From: an uncultured Oscillospiraceae bacterium
GTDB lineage: Bacteria; Bacillota; Clostridia; Oscillospirales; Oscillospiraceae
Assembly: GCA_934591845.1 (NCBI GenBank)
Contig: CAKTPO010000013.1
Coordinates: 1 to 58,345, forward strand
DNA: 58,345 nucleotides
Reading direction: 5' to 3'
Shown: positions 17,826-26,971 of the stretch, piece after piece
How the letters are laid out: each line of letters opens with the position of its first letter
Position numbering within the stretch: the stretch's first letter is position 1
Notes under the pieces: generated by a model
What the model saw: only the letters and a program-made list of their open reading frames with translations
What the model was told of the DNA's origin: nothing
Databases searched by the model: none
Position numbers and translations under genes: made by a program

Positions 17826-18890
17826 ATGCTGTATGATACCCAAAACCCCCACGGCGGGGATCTGTATTCCCGGAAAATCCTGCTGGATTTTTCCGCCAAC
17901 ATCAACCCCTACGGCACTCCCCAGTCGGTGAAAGAGGCCGTGGCGGCAAGCGTAGACAACCTGCGCTGCTACCCGGACCCCTATTGCAGAAGTCTGGTCC
18001 GGGCCATTGCGGATTTTGAAAAGGTGGCGGAAAACCGGGTGTTCTGCGGCAACGGGGCGGCGGAACTGATTTTCTCCTGCTGCATGGCCCTGCGGCCCCA
18101 AAAGGCCCTGGTACTCAGCCCCTGCTTCAGCGAATACGAAACCGCCCTGAAAGTCTTTGGGGCCCAGGTAGACCACTACCTGTTAAAAGAACAGGAGGAC
18201 TTTGCCCTGACGGAAGCGTTTCTCCCGGTGCTACAAAACTTTGACGGGGAAATGCTCATGCTCTGCAACCCCAATAACCCCACCGGCCAGGTGACAGGCC
18301 GGCCCTTGATGGAAAAAATTCTGGAAATCTGCCAGAAAAAGGGGATTTTCCTCTTTATTGACGAGTGTTTCCTGGATTTGACCCTGGGGGGCGAGGACAT
18401 CACCATGAAGCCCTTTCTGGAAGAATACAGGGGGTTGTTCCTGCTGAAAGCCTTTACCAAAAGCTACGGCATGGCAGGACTGCGGCTGGGGTACTGTCTG
18501 TCTTCCAACCAACAGCTGCTCAAAACCATGGGCAGCCAGACCCAACCCTGGAACGTCTCCATCCCCGCCCAGGCGGCAGGCATTGCGGCCCTGGGGGAAA
18601 CGGAGTTTGTAAAAGCCGCCAACCGCCTCATCCACGCCCAGCGGCCCCGGATGGAACAGGCCCTTCAAAACCTGGGCTTCCGGGTGATCCCCTCCCGAAC
18701 CAATTACATTTTGTTCTACAGCCAAACAGAACTCCGGGAACCCCTGCTCACCAAAGGCATCCAGATCCGCTCCTGCGCCAACTACCCCGGCCTGGGGGAG
18801 GGCTGGTACCGGGTGGCGGTGAAACTGCCGGAGGAGAACAGACAGCTGATAGAGGCATTGGGGGAAATCGAGTTGACAGTTGACAGTTGA
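17826..18890 (+). CDS. cobD: Threonine-phosphate decarboxylase CobD (PLP, aminotransferase fold)
   Basis: 354 aa fold-type I PLP enzyme. It makes (R)-1-amino-2-propanol O-phosphate, which CbiB uses. DFSANINPYG (21-30), CNPNNPTG (147-154), FLFIDECFLDL (175-185) and AFTKSYGMAGLRLGY with the Schiff-base Lys212 are all present. It resembles histidinol-phosphate aminotransferase, but the position directly behind cbiB supports CobD. RBS AAGGAGAA. The C-terminus LTVDS and stop are formed by a 7-nt repeat array. Confidence 0.92.
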   Translation: MLYDTQNPHGGDLYSRKILLDFSANINPYGTPQSVKEAVAASVDNLRCYPDPYCRSLVRAIADFEKVAENRVFCGNGAAELIFSCCMALRPQKALVLSPCFSEYETALKVFGAQVDHYLLKEQEDFALTEAFLPVLQNFDGEMLMLCNPNNPTGQVTGRPLMEKILEICQKKGIFLFIDECFLDLTLGGEDITMKPFLEEYRGLFLLKAFTKSYGMAGLRLGYCLSSNQQLLKTMGSQTQPWNVSIPAQAAGIAALGETEFVKAANRLIHAQRPRMEQALQNLGFRVIPSRTNYILFYSQTELREPLLTKGIQIRSCANYPGLGEGWYRVAVKLPEENRQLIEALGEIELTVDS

Positions 18891-19405
18891 CAGTTTTTCT
18901 AATTGACAATGGACAATTGACAATTGACAATTTTGGGGGGACGGACGTTTTACCTTTGCGCCTATTGTTCCTACAATAGGAACGGCCAATGCCGCCCGTC
19001 CTTAGAATACGTCGGTTGAAAACGCCCACCAATCAGCGAAACCGTAGGGAACGGCCTATGTGCCGTTCCGCACCCGAAAGGACGGAACCCGTTCCCAATA
19101 AAAACCAGACACGCCCCCCGTTTTGTCATTCCGACCGTAGCGCAAGCGGAGTGGAGGAATCCACCACGTGGGATGATGAACCGACACAAGATAAAGCTTG
19201 CAACTTGAGTGGATTCCTCGACTCACATTCGTTCGCTCGGAATGACATAATCGGTGGGGCGGTTCCGTTTTGTCCGCACGGGTTATAATTGCAACGTCCC
19301 GGAACGGCACATAGGCCGTTCCCTACATACTTTAACGGACAGACTGAAACGAACAACGTTGGTTGCCCCAATAACTGTCCACTGTCAACTGTCAACTGTC
19401 AACTG
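18872..19405. repeat. Composite intergenic repeat element, copy 5 (long form)
   Basis: Fills the 559-base gap between cobD and cbiP; no gene seen. 7-nt array (18872-18932), GGAACGGC inverted repeat (19048-19069), 125-bp hairpin module (19124-19248), GGTTATAAT stretch (about 19281), inverted repeat (19301-19322), and ACTGTCA units (19376-19402). Same order as the element at 16.2 kb. Confidence 0.87.
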
Positions 19406-19449
19406 AAAAAGTGGTTTGATACTGCACATCTACCAAGGAGGAAAACACC

Positions 19450-20913
19450 ATGGCAAAAAATATTATGATCCAGGGGACCATGTCCAATGCGGGGAAGAGC
19501 CTGCTGGCGGCGGGGCTTTGTCGGATTTTCAAACAGGACGGCTACCGGGTGGCACCCTTTAAGAGCCAGAATATGGCTCTCAACTCCTTTATCACCGCTG
19601 CCGGTGGGGAAATGGGCCGGGCCCAGGTGGTGCAGGCGGAGGCGGCGGGGATTGCGCCGGATGTGCGGATGAACCCCATTCTTCTGAAACCCACCACGGA
19701 TGTGGGCAGTCAGGTCATTGTGGGCGGCGTGGCCATGGGCAATATGCGGGCCATGGAATACTACCGCCGGAAGCGGGAATTCGTACCCCAGGTGCTGGAG
19801 GCCTACAATTCTCTGGCGGCGGAAAACGACATCATCGTCATCGAGGGGGCCGGAAGCCCCGCGGAGATCAACCTGAAAGACCAGGACATTGTGAATATGG
19901 GTCTGGCGGAACTGGTGGATGCCCCGGTGCTGCTGGTGGGGGACATTGACCGGGGCGGCGTCTTTGCCCAGCTTTACGGCACCATTGCCCTGCTGGAAGA
20001 ACAGGAACGGGCCAGGGTCAAGGGTACCATTGTAAACAAATTCCGGGGAGATCGGGCGATTTTACAACCGGGTATTGAAATTCTGGAAAAAATCTGCGGC
20101 GTTCCCGTGGCGGGGGTCATTCCCTATGCCCATGTGGACATTGACGATGAGGACAGCCTGTCCACCCGCTTTACCCGGGAATCCACCTGTAAGGCCATTG
20201 ACATTGCCGTCATCCGGCTGCCCAGAATTTCCAATTTTACGGATGTGAGCCCCTTAGAACGGTTTCCCAATGTGTCTGTGCGCTACATTGAGCGGGCGGA
20301 CCAGCTGAAAAATCCGGATTTGATTCTGATTCCCGGCACCAAAAGCACCATTGCAGACCTTAAGTGGCTGCGGCAAAGCGGCCTGGAAGCGGCCATTCTC
20401 CACTGCCATGACCGGGGGGCCATTGTCTTTGGCATCTGCGGCGGTTTCCAGATGTTGGGTACCTCCGTGTCCGACCCGGACCAGGTGGAGGCGGCGGGCA
20501 TTACCCATATTTCCGGCATGGGCTTGCTGCCCATGGATACGGTGTTCCGGGGAGACAAGGTGCAGCGGCAGACCTCCGGGGTTCTGCCGGAGGTTGCGGG
20601 GCCACTGTCCAGCCTGTCGGGGCTTCCTTACCAGGGCTATGAAATCCACATGGGCCGCAGCGAAACCCCCATTGCCCCCATCTTGGTGGGGGAACGGGTC
20701 TACGGCAGCTACATCCACGGCATTTTCGATGCTCCCGGCATTGCCCAGGCCCTGGTGGGGGACCTGTGCCGCCGGAAAGGTCTGGAGGCGGGCCAGGCCG
20801 AACACTTTGATTTGGAAGCCTATAAGGATAGCCAATATGATAAGCTTGCCCAGGCCGTTCGGGGCGGCATGAATATGGAGCTTGTCTATCAAATCTTAAA
20901 TCGGCAGGTGTGA
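19450..20913 (+). CDS. cbiP: Cobyric acid synthase CbiP
   Basis: 487 aa. Amidates side chains b, d, e and g of adenosylcobyrinate diamide. The N-terminal P-loop-like GTMSNAGKSLLAAGLCR starts at residue 9, and FKSQNMALNS follows near 38. VEGAGSPAEINL-type and DIDRGGVFAQLYGT motifs are present. The C-terminal amidotransferase domain has the nucleophile Cys330 in FGICGGFQMLG. Strong RBS AAGGAGG. It follows the fifth repeat element and leads a two-gene unit with cobO. Confidence 0.96.
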   Translation: MAKNIMIQGTMSNAGKSLLAAGLCRIFKQDGYRVAPFKSQNMALNSFITAAGGEMGRAQVVQAEAAGIAPDVRMNPILLKPTTDVGSQVIVGGVAMGNMRAMEYYRRKREFVPQVLEAYNSLAAENDIIVIEGAGSPAEINLKDQDIVNMGLAELVDAPVLLVGDIDRGGVFAQLYGTIALLEEQERARVKGTIVNKFRGDRAILQPGIEILEKICGVPVAGVIPYAHVDIDDEDSLSTRFTRESTCKAIDIAVIRLPRISNFTDVSPLERFPNVSVRYIERADQLKNPDLILIPGTKSTIADLKWLRQSGLEAAILHCHDRGAIVFGICGGFQMLGTSVSDPDQVEAAGITHISGMGLLPMDTVFRGDKVQRQTSGVLPEVAGPLSSLSGLPYQGYEIHMGRSETPIAPILVGERVYGSYIHGIFDAPGIAQALVGDLCRRKGLEAGQAEHFDLEAYKDSQYDKLAQAVRGGMNMELVYQILNRQV

Positions 20914-20915
20914 CC

Positions 20916-21425
20916 ATGATCCATATTTACTGCGGCGACGGCAAGGGAAAAACCACGGCGGCCATGGGCCTTGCGGCCCGGATGGCGGGCCGGGGGAAAA
21001 ACGTCCTCATTGGCCAGTTCTTCAAAGACGGCTCCTCCGGGGAAATCCAAGCCCTCCAAACCCTGCCCGGAATCCAGACCCTCCACTGCCACACGGTTCC
21101 CGGTCTCTTTGCCCGGATGACCGAGGAACAGCGGGCCCAGGCAAAGCATGATTATACGGAATATCTGGGGGTTCTTCTGGAAAAGGGCCGGGAAGCGGAT
21201 CTTCTTATATTGGATGAAGCCATCTCCGCCCTGAACCGGGGCATCATTCCGGAAGAGCCCCTGCTATCTTACCTCCAGGCCCAGGGCCAGACCCAGGAAA
21301 TCGTTCTCACGGGGCGAAACCCCAAAGAGGAACTGCTGGCCCTGGCGGACTACGTAACGGAAATGGTCAAACGCCGTCACCCCTTTGACCGGGGCATCAA
21401 GGCCAGACGTGGCGTGGAATTCTAA
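20916..21425 (+). CDS. cobO: Corrinoid adenosyltransferase CobO/BtuR
   Basis: 169 aa. Transfers the adenosyl group of ATP to cob(I) corrinoids. P-loop CGDGKGKTTAAMGLA at residues 6-20 and LLILDEAISALNRGI in the middle; ends HPFDRGIKARRGVEF, the typical family C-terminus. I preferred the ATG at 20916 to the GTG at 20910, since AGGTG lies 5 bases upstream. Only two bases after the cbiP stop, and followed by a terminator, so it closes the cobalamin run. Confidence 0.95.
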   Translation: MIHIYCGDGKGKTTAAMGLAARMAGRGKNVLIGQFFKDGSSGEIQALQTLPGIQTLHCHTVPGLFARMTEEQRAQAKHDYTEYLGVLLEKGREADLLILDEAISALNRGIIPEEPLLSYLQAQGQTQEIVLTGRNPKEELLALADYVTEMVKRRHPFDRGIKARRGVEF

Positions 21426-21430
21426 GGAAA

Positions 21431-21464
21431 AACACCGTGCAGATCTTTCAGCACGGTGTTTTTA
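21431..21464 (+). terminator. Terminator of the cobalamin gene run
   Basis: Perfect 10-bp stem AACACCGTGC / GCACGGTGTT with a 10-base loop and a short T run, six bases after the cobO stop. Confidence 0.9.
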
Positions 21465-21568
21465 TAATATTTTTAGAAACTTTTCAGGGGCTTTCCAACC
21501 AAAAATGAAATCCATCCCGGAAAGTCACAAATTCTCCACAAAAAGGCAACAAAAGGTTTATTTTATTT

Positions 21569-21595
21569 TTAGCACTCAACACTTGTCAGTGCTAA
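21569..21595 (+). promoter_or_regulatory. CIRCE operator (HrcA binding site)
   Basis: TTAGCACTC-N9-CAGTGCTAA, one mismatch from the CIRCE consensus TTAGCACTC-N9-GAGTGCTAA. It overlaps the -35 box of the hsp20 promoter (TTGTCA 21583-21588, 16 bases, TATAGT 21605-21610). HrcA should repress here and release on heat shock. Confidence 0.9.
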
Positions 21596-21712
21596 AAAAG
21601 GTGGTATAGTGTATGTGTTCCTTGAGAGAGGAACCAAAGAGAACCCAATGGTAACAGAAAATCTACCGGGAACCAGAAGGGAACCGGCGAACATGAATTG
21701 GAGGAATGATTT

Positions 21713-22156
21713 ATGTTGCCCAGCATTTTTGGTGAGAACCTGTTTGATGATTTCTTTAATGATCCTTTCGGCATGGTCAGTGCCAGAGCCGAGAATCCTC
21801 TATATGGCAAACACAGCCGGAACCTGATGAAGACCGATGTGCGGGAGACCGAAAACAGTTATGAACTGGATGTGGATCTGCCCGGTTTTAAGAAAGACGA
21901 AATTGGCGTGGAACTGAAAGATGGTTACCTGACCATTTCCGCTTCCAAGGGCATGGATAAGGACGAGACCGACAAGAACGGCAAGTTCATCCGTCAGGAG
22001 CGTTACACCGGTGCTTGCAGCCGGAGCTTCTATGTTGGCGAGCATGTCCAGCCTGAGGACATCGGCGCCAAGTACGAAGACGGCATCCTGCGGCTGTCCG
22101 TTCCCAAGAACGTGAAGAAAGCCCTGCCTGAGACCCGCCGCATCGCCATCGAGTAA
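21713..22156 (+). CDS. hsp20: Small heat-shock protein, Hsp20/alpha-crystallin family
   Basis: 147 aa ATP-independent holdase. The alpha-crystallin domain spans about residues 37-135: YELDVDLPGFKKDEIGVEL opens it, LTISASKG lies in the middle, and GILRLSVPKNVKK closes it. The N-terminal LPSIFGENLFDDFF is a usual short amphipathic arm; the C-terminal tail is short, ending RRIAIE. RBS GGAGGA before ATG. The gene stands alone between two terminators and behind a CIRCE operator about 120 bases upstream of the start, so its 5' leader is long. Confidence 0.95.
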   Translation: MLPSIFGENLFDDFFNDPFGMVSARAENPLYGKHSRNLMKTDVRETENSYELDVDLPGFKKDEIGVELKDGYLTISASKGMDKDETDKNGKFIRQERYTGACSRSFYVGEHVQPEDIGAKYEDGILRLSVPKNVKKALPETRRIAIE

Positions 22157-22163
22157 ATGGCAG

Positions 22164-22203
22164 TCCCGCCTCCCCGGAAAAGCGGGGAGGCGGGATTTTT
22201 TTC
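22164..22203 (+). terminator. Terminator of hsp20
   Basis: Perfect 12-bp stem TCCCGCCTCCCC / GGGGAGGCGGGA and a T-rich run of about 9 bases. Confidence 0.92.
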
Positions 22204-22240
22204 TTTTTAGAGCCTATCGGAACGGCTAATACCGCAATTA

Positions 22241-22287
22241 CAAGGAAGGAGATGGCCGCTTGGCCATCTCCTTCCTTGTCTTTTTTT
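22241..22287. terminator. Long perfect hairpin between convergent hsp20 and adhE
   Basis: A 17-bp perfect stem (arms 22241-22257 and 22262-22278, loop GCTT). A run of seven T follows on the plus strand, while on the minus strand it lies just after the adhE stop with a poor T run. It probably separates the two convergent units. Confidence 0.8.
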
Positions 22288-24892
22288 ACACGGTTTCGTG
22301 GGTGCCGTAATAGGCATTCAGGTACATCTGCCGGATTTCGCTCATCAGGGGGTACCGGGGGTTGGCGCCGGTGCACTGGTCGTCGAAGGCCTGCTCCACC
22401 ATGGCGTCCAGCCGGTTCAGGAAATCCTGCTCGTCGATGCCGTAGTCCCGGATGGTCTTCTTGATGCCCACCCGCTCTTTCAGTGCGTCGATGGCGGCAA
22501 CCAGATTCTCCAGCTTCTCCTCATCCGTAGTGCCTCCCAGCTTCAGATAATCCGCAACCTCGGCATACCTCGCCAGAGTGTGGGGATGGTCGTACTGGGG
22601 GAAGGTGCCCATCTTCACGGGAACCTCGGCGGCGTTGAAGCGCAGCACCTCGTCAATCATCAGAGCGTTGGCCACGCCGTGGGGCAGGTGATGGAAGGCA
22701 CCCAGCTTGTGAGCCATGGAGTGGCACACACCCAGGAAGGCGTTGGCGAAGGCCATGCCCGCCATGCAGGCGGCGTGAGCCATGTTCTCCCGGGCACGGG
22801 GTTCCTTAGCGCCGCCCTCGTAAGCCTTGGGCAGGTTCTCAAAAATCAGCTTCAGACTCCGCAGGGCCAGACCGTCGGTGTAGTCGGTAGCCATGACGGA
22901 GGCGTAGGCTTCCAGTGCGTGGGTCACGGCATCAATGCCGGAGGCGGCGGTGAGGCCTCTGGGGGCGTTCATCATCATGTCCGCATCCACGATGGCCATC
23001 TTGGGCAGCAGCTCATAGTCCGCAAGAGGATATTTAACCCCGGTCTGCTCGTCGGTGATGACAGCGAAGGGAGTCACCTCGGAGCCGGTGCCGGCGGAGG
23101 TGGGGATGGCCACAAAGTAGGCCTTTTCGCCCATCTTGGGGAAGGTGTAAACACGCTTGCGGATATCGCAGAACCGCATGGCCATATCCTGGAAGTCCGC
23201 CTCAGGATGCTCGTAGAGAACCCACATAATTTTGCCCGCGTCCATGGCGGAGCCGCCGCCGATGGCGAGAATCAGGTCAGGCTGGAAGGCGGTCATCTGA
23301 GCCGCACCCTCCCGGGCGCAGGCCAGGGTAGGATCGGGAGCCACATTGTAGAAGGTGGTATGGCGCACGCCCATTTCGTCCAGCTTCTGCTCAATGGGCT
23401 TCGTGTAGCCGTTCTGATACAGGAAGGAATCGGTGACGATGAATGCCTTCTTGTGTTCTTTCAGTTCGGACAGAGCAACGGGCAGGCAGCCCTTCTTGAA
23501 ATAGACCTTTTCAGGCGCGCGGAACCACAGCATATTCTCCCTCCGGATGGCAACGGTTTTGATGTTCAAAAGGTGCTTGACTCCCACATTCTCCGACACG
23601 GAGTTGCCGCCCCAGCTGCCGCAGCCCAGGGTCAGGGAGGGGGCCAGCTTGAAGTTGTACAGGTCGCCGATACCGCCCTGGGAGGAGGGGGTGTTCACCA
23701 GAATCCGACAGGCCTTCATGGTGCGGACAAAGGCATCCAGCTTCTCCGGGCAGTTCACCTCGTCCAGGTAGATGGAGGCGGTGTGGCCGAAGCCGCCGTC
23801 CCGCACCAGGGTCTCCGCCTTTTCCAGGGCATCGGCAAAATCAGAAGCCCGGTACATAGCCAGCACGGGAGAGAGCTTCTCGTGGGCGAAGGCTTCGCTC
23901 AGGTCGGTGGATTCCACTTCGCCGATGAGGATCTTGGTCTTCTCCGGCACCTGGACTCCGGCTAGAGCGGCGATCTTCGCGGCGGGCTGACCCACAATTT
24001 TCGCATTCAGACTGCCGCCGGGAAGGATGGTATCCCGAACCTTCTGCGCCTCATCCGCATTCAGAATATAGCAGCCCCGGCGGACGAATTCCGCCTTGAC
24101 GGCCTCATAAACCCCGTCCAGAACCACCACGCTCTGCTCGGAGGCGCAGATCATGCCGTTGTCAAAGGTCTTGGAGTGGATGACGGAGGAAACCGCCAGC
24201 AGAATGTCCGCGGTGTCGTCGATGACGGCAGGGGTGTTGCCGGGGCCAACGCCCAGGGCGGGCTTTCCGGAGGAATAGGCGGCCTTCACCATACCGGGGC
24301 CGCCGGTGGCGAGAATCAGGTTGGCCTGTCCCATCAGCTGATTGGTCAGCTCCAGACTGGGCTGGTCAATCCAGCCGATGATGTCCTCGGGAGCGCCCGC
24401 TGCCACCGCCGCCTCCAGGACGGCCTTTGCCGCCGCGATGGTGCAGCCCTTGGCTCTGGGATGGGGGCTGATGAGAATGCCGTTGCGGGTTTTCAGACAA
24501 ATCAAAGCCTTGAAAATGGCGGTAGAGGTGGGATTGGTGGTGGGAATCACCGCGGCGATGACGCCGATGGGCTCGGCAATCCGGCGGATGCCATAGGCGG
24601 TGTCCTCCTCAATAACGCCGCAGGTCTTGGTGTCCCGGTAGGCATTATAGATGTACTCAGAGGCAAAGTGGTTCTTAATGACCTTGTCCTCCACTACGCC
24701 CATGCCGGTTTCCTCCACGGCAAGCTTTGCCAGGGGAATCCGCAGCTGATTGGCGGCAGTGGCGGCGGCCAGAAAAATCTTATCCACCTGCTCCTGGGTG
24801 TATTCGGCATACTTCTTCTGGGCGGCACGGCACCGGGAAAGGGCATCTGTCAGTTCCTGAGGGGTGGTGACGGGGGCGTATTGTTTTTCCAT
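22286..24892 (-). CDS. adhE: Bifunctional acetaldehyde-CoA/alcohol dehydrogenase AdhE
   Basis: 868 aa, full length. Turns acetyl-CoA into ethanol in two NADH-dependent steps, regenerating NAD+ in fermentation. The N-terminal aldehyde dehydrogenase domain (about 1-440) has [14 protein letters not shown] and the catalytic Cys249 in [10 protein letters not shown]. The C-terminal iron alcohol dehydrogenase domain has [41 protein letters not shown] and [17 protein letters not shown], which hold the iron ligands. RBS AAGGAG before ATG. Promoter on the minus strand: TTGACA (complement of 24978-24983), 18 bases, TATAGT (complement of 24954-24959). I saw no convincing Rex operator. Confidence 0.97.
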   Translation of the reverse strand: MEKQYAPVTTPQELTDALSRCRAAQKKYAEYTQEQVDKIFLAAATAANQLRIPLAKLAVEETGMGVVEDKVIKNHFASEYIYNAYRDTKTCGVIEEDTAYGIRRIAEPIGVIAAVIPTTNPTSTAIFKALICLKTRNGILISPHPRAKGCTIAAAKAVLEAAVAAGAPEDIIGWIDQPSLELTNQLMGQANLILATGGPGMVKAAYSSGKPALGVGPGNTPAVIDDTADILLAVSSVIHSKTFDNGMICASEQSVVVLDGVYEAVKAEFVRRGCYILNADEAQKVRDTILPGGSLNAKIVGQPAAKIAALAGVQVPEKTKILIGEVESTDLSEAFAHEKLSPVLAMYRASDFADALEKAETLVRDGGFGHTASIYLDEVNCPEKLDAFVRTMKACRILVNTPSSQGGIGDLYNFKLAPSLTLGCGSWGGNSVSENVGVKHLLNIKTVAIRRENMLWFRAPEKVYFKKGCLPVALSELKEHKKAFIVTDSFLYQNGYTKPIEQKLDEMGVRHTTFYNVAPDPTLACAREGAAQMTAFQPDLILAIGGGSAMDAGKIMWVLYEHPEADFQDMAMRFCDIRKRVYTFPKMGEKAYFVAIPTSAGTGSEVTPFAVITDEQTGVKYPLADYELLPKMAIVDADMMMNAPRGLTAASGIDAVTHALEAYASVMATDYTDGLALRSLKLIFENLPKAYEGGAKEPRARENMAHAACMAGMAFANAFLGVCHSMAHKLGAFHHLPHGVANALMIDEVLRFNAAEVPVKMGTFPQYDHPHTLARYAEVADYLKLGGTTDEEKLENLVAAIDALKERVGIKKTIRDYGIDEQDFLNRLDAMVEQAFDDQCTGANPRYPLMSEIRQMYLNAYYGTHETV

Positions 24893-24953
24893 AGTTAACC
24901 ATCTCCTTTTCTTTTTTTAATCAGTAATTGTATGCCGATATCTGCTTATCGAC

Positions 24954-24983
24954 ACTATAACATCACGAATATTTCCTTGTCAA
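24954..24983 (-). promoter_or_regulatory. Promoter of adhE
   Basis: Read on the minus strand: TTGACA (24983-24978), 18-base spacer, TATAGT (24959-24954), about 60 bases before the start codon. Confidence 0.75.
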
Positions 24984-25065
24984 TAGGTAATCCCCACAAA
25001 CGGGGAAATTTTTGTATCCCATCCGTACGGGAAGCTATTGGATGATTTCCCTCTCCGAAAGGCAG

Positions 25066-25094
25066 TTGACTTTCAGGGTTGAAGGCCATATCAT
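25066..25094 (+). promoter_or_regulatory. Promoter of the 59-aa protein gene
   Basis: TTGACT (25066-25071), 17 bases, TATCAT (25089-25094), with a 60-base leader to the start at 25155. Confidence 0.6.
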
Positions 25095-25154
25095 GAAAAA
25101 AACCCGAAACGCACCGCTTTCGGTGTGTACGGAGTAACGCTTGGGAGGCTGACT

Positions 25155-25334
25155 ATGAAGAAAATTCGTGCGATCTGTGACATTCAGGCAGAAGATGTAG
25201 AATTAAAGACAGGAACCATTCTGGAAATCGTGGAAGTGGTGGAAGACCAGATTGTCGTCCGGATTCCGGAGGGAGAATATTACTGCATGAGCTCCGAAGC
25301 CCTGGAATCCGGCTTCGAAATCGCGGAAAACTAA
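25155..25334 (+). CDS. Small conserved-looking protein of unknown function
   Basis: 59 aa from the ATG at 25155, with GGGAGG 6 bases upstream; a frame opening at 25125 has no RBS. Acidic, no membrane segment. The pattern of alternating hydrophobic and charged residues (DVELKTGTILEIVEVVEDQI, then VVRIPEGEYY) suggests a small beta-barrel, SH3- or KOW-like fold. I do not recognise the family. It has a good promoter of its own and sits between adhE (divergent) and fumC. Confidence 0.6.
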   Translation: MKKIRAICDIQAEDVELKTGTILEIVEVVEDQIVVRIPEGEYYCMSSEALESGFEIAEN

Positions 25335-25393
25335 AACCCGGCGTCCAGGGAGGGACCCGTAAGCCACGCATCCCCATTTCTCCAGAAAACCGC

Positions 25394-25422
25394 TTGCGCC
25401 GGATTCCGGAATATGCTAGAAT
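25394..25422 (+). promoter_or_regulatory. Promoter of fumC
   Basis: TTGCGC (25394-25399), 17-base spacer, TAGAAT (25417-25422), 75 bases before the start codon. Shares the CTTGCGC heptamer with the promoters at 7270 and 38276. Confidence 0.6.
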
Positions 25423-25496
25423 AAGGGAAAATGTGGTATCCTCTAGGAGCAATACAAGCCAGCCCCCAGGGGACGGCGAAAAAAGGAGCGGGTTAA

Positions 25497-26873
25497 ATGG
25501 AGTATCGGATGGAGCACGATTCCATGGGCGAGGTGCGGGTACCGGCGGACAAATACTGGGGGGCCCAGACCCAGCGGAGCCGGGAGAATTTTCCCATTGG
25601 CGTGGGACTGGAAACCATGCCCCGGGAGATCACCTATGCCTTCGGCATTCTGAAAAAAGCGGCGGCTATGGCCAACCACAGCCTGAAACCGGAGAAAATG
25701 ACGGAAGAAAAGCTGGACTATATCTGTCAGGCCGCAGAGGAAGTGGCCCGGGGGGAACTGGATGCCCATTTCCCCCTGGTGGTCTGGCAGACCGGTTCCG
25801 GCACCCAGTCCAATATGAACGCCAACGAGGTCATTGCCAACCGGGGCAATGACCTGGCAGGGAAAAAGCTGCTGCACCCCAATGACGACATCAATATGTC
25901 CCAGTCCTCCAACGACACCTTCCCCACGGCCATGCACATTGCGGCGGTACTGGCCCTGGAAGACCGGCTGATCCCGGCGGTGGAGCGCCTGGTTGCGGTT
26001 TTCCGCCGTTTGGAGGAGGAAAACCGGGGCATTGTAAAGTCCGGCCGCACCCATTTGCAGGATGCCACCCCCATTACCTTCTCCCAGGAGATTTCCGGCT
26101 GGCGTTCCAGCCTGGAACGGGACAAGACCCTGCTGGAACTGTCCTTGCCGGGGCTTAAAGAGCTGGCCCTGGGTGGTACCGCCGTAGGCACGGGGCTCAA
26201 TGCCCCCAAGGGCTTTGATGTGGCCGTGGCCCAGGCCGTGTCCCAGATCACCGGCAAGGAATTTGTCACCGCCCCCAACAAGTTCCATGCCCTGACCTCC
26301 AAGGACGAGCTGGTCTTTGCCCATGGGGCCATGAAGGCCCTGGCCGCCGACATGATGAAAATTGCCAATGATGTCCGCTGGCTGGCCTCCGGCCCCCGGG
26401 ACGGTCTGGGGGAGATCTTCATCCCCGAAAACGAGCCCGGTTCTTCCATCATGCCCGGCAAGGTGAACCCCACCCAGTGCGAGGCCGTGACCATGGTGGC
26501 GGTGCAGGTCATGGGCAACGATGCCACCGTGGGCTTTGCCGCCAGCCAGGGCAATTTTGAGCTCAATGTATTCATGCCGGTGCTGGCCTACAATTTCCTG
26601 CAATCGGCAAGACTTCTGGCAGAGTCCATCGCCTCGTTCCGGGATCACTGCGCCGTGGGCATCCGGGCAAACCGGGAGAAAATGGAGCACAATCTGCACA
26701 ATTCCCTCATGCTGGTCACGGCACTGAACCCCTACATCGGCTACGAAAATGCAGCGAAAACCGCCAAAACCGCCTATACCGAAAACATTTCCCTGAAAGA
26801 AGCCTGTATCAAACTGGGCTTTTTGACGGAAAAGGAATTTGACCGGGTATTCCATCCGGAAGAAATGGTGTAA
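25497..26873 (+). CDS. fumC: Class II fumarate hydratase FumC
   Basis: 458 aa. Interconverts fumarate and malate. The superfamily signature GSSIMPGKVNPTQCEA at about 315-330 is the fumarase form; aspartase has different residues after KVNP. Other conserved blocks are QTGSGTQSNMNANEV (about 96-110), NMSQSSNDTFPTAMH (about 131-145) and KSGRTHLQDATP (about 180-191, with the catalytic His). RBS AAAGGAGC. The oxygen-stable class II enzyme is a little unusual in strict anaerobes, which often carry the Fe-S class I type. Confidence 0.95.
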   Translation: MEYRMEHDSMGEVRVPADKYWGAQTQRSRENFPIGVGLETMPREITYAFGILKKAAAMANHSLKPEKMTEEKLDYICQAAEEVARGELDAHFPLVVWQTGSGTQSNMNANEVIANRGNDLAGKKLLHPNDDINMSQSSNDTFPTAMHIAAVLALEDRLIPAVERLVAVFRRLEEENRGIVKSGRTHLQDATPITFSQEISGWRSSLERDKTLLELSLPGLKELALGGTAVGTGLNAPKGFDVAVAQAVSQITGKEFVTAPNKFHALTSKDELVFAHGAMKALAADMMKIANDVRWLASGPRDGLGEIFIPENEPGSSIMPGKVNPTQCEAVTMVAVQVMGNDATVGFAASQGNFELNVFMPVLAYNFLQSARLLAESIASFRDHCAVGIRANREKMEHNLHNSLMLVTALNPYIGYENAAKTAKTAYTENISLKEACIKLGFLTEKEFDRVFHPEEMV

Positions 26874-26971
26874 AGGAAATAAAATTCACGAAAACGTATT
26901 GAATTTTGGGGAAAACTGTATTATGATTGGCAGGATTTCAGCGTTTACATCGTGGAGTGGAGGATTCATTT

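Noticed and set aside
22298..23965. 555-aa plus-strand frame opposite adhE
   Set aside because: Antisense shadow of adhE, whose frame is complete and carries all catalytic motifs.
24893..25060. Rex operator upstream of adhE
   Set aside because: The AT-rich sequence near 24965 has only partial similarity to TTGTGAAATATTTCACAA; not enough to call.
25443..26855. 470-aa minus-strand frame opposite fumC
   Set aside because: Antisense shadow of a full-length fumarase gene.
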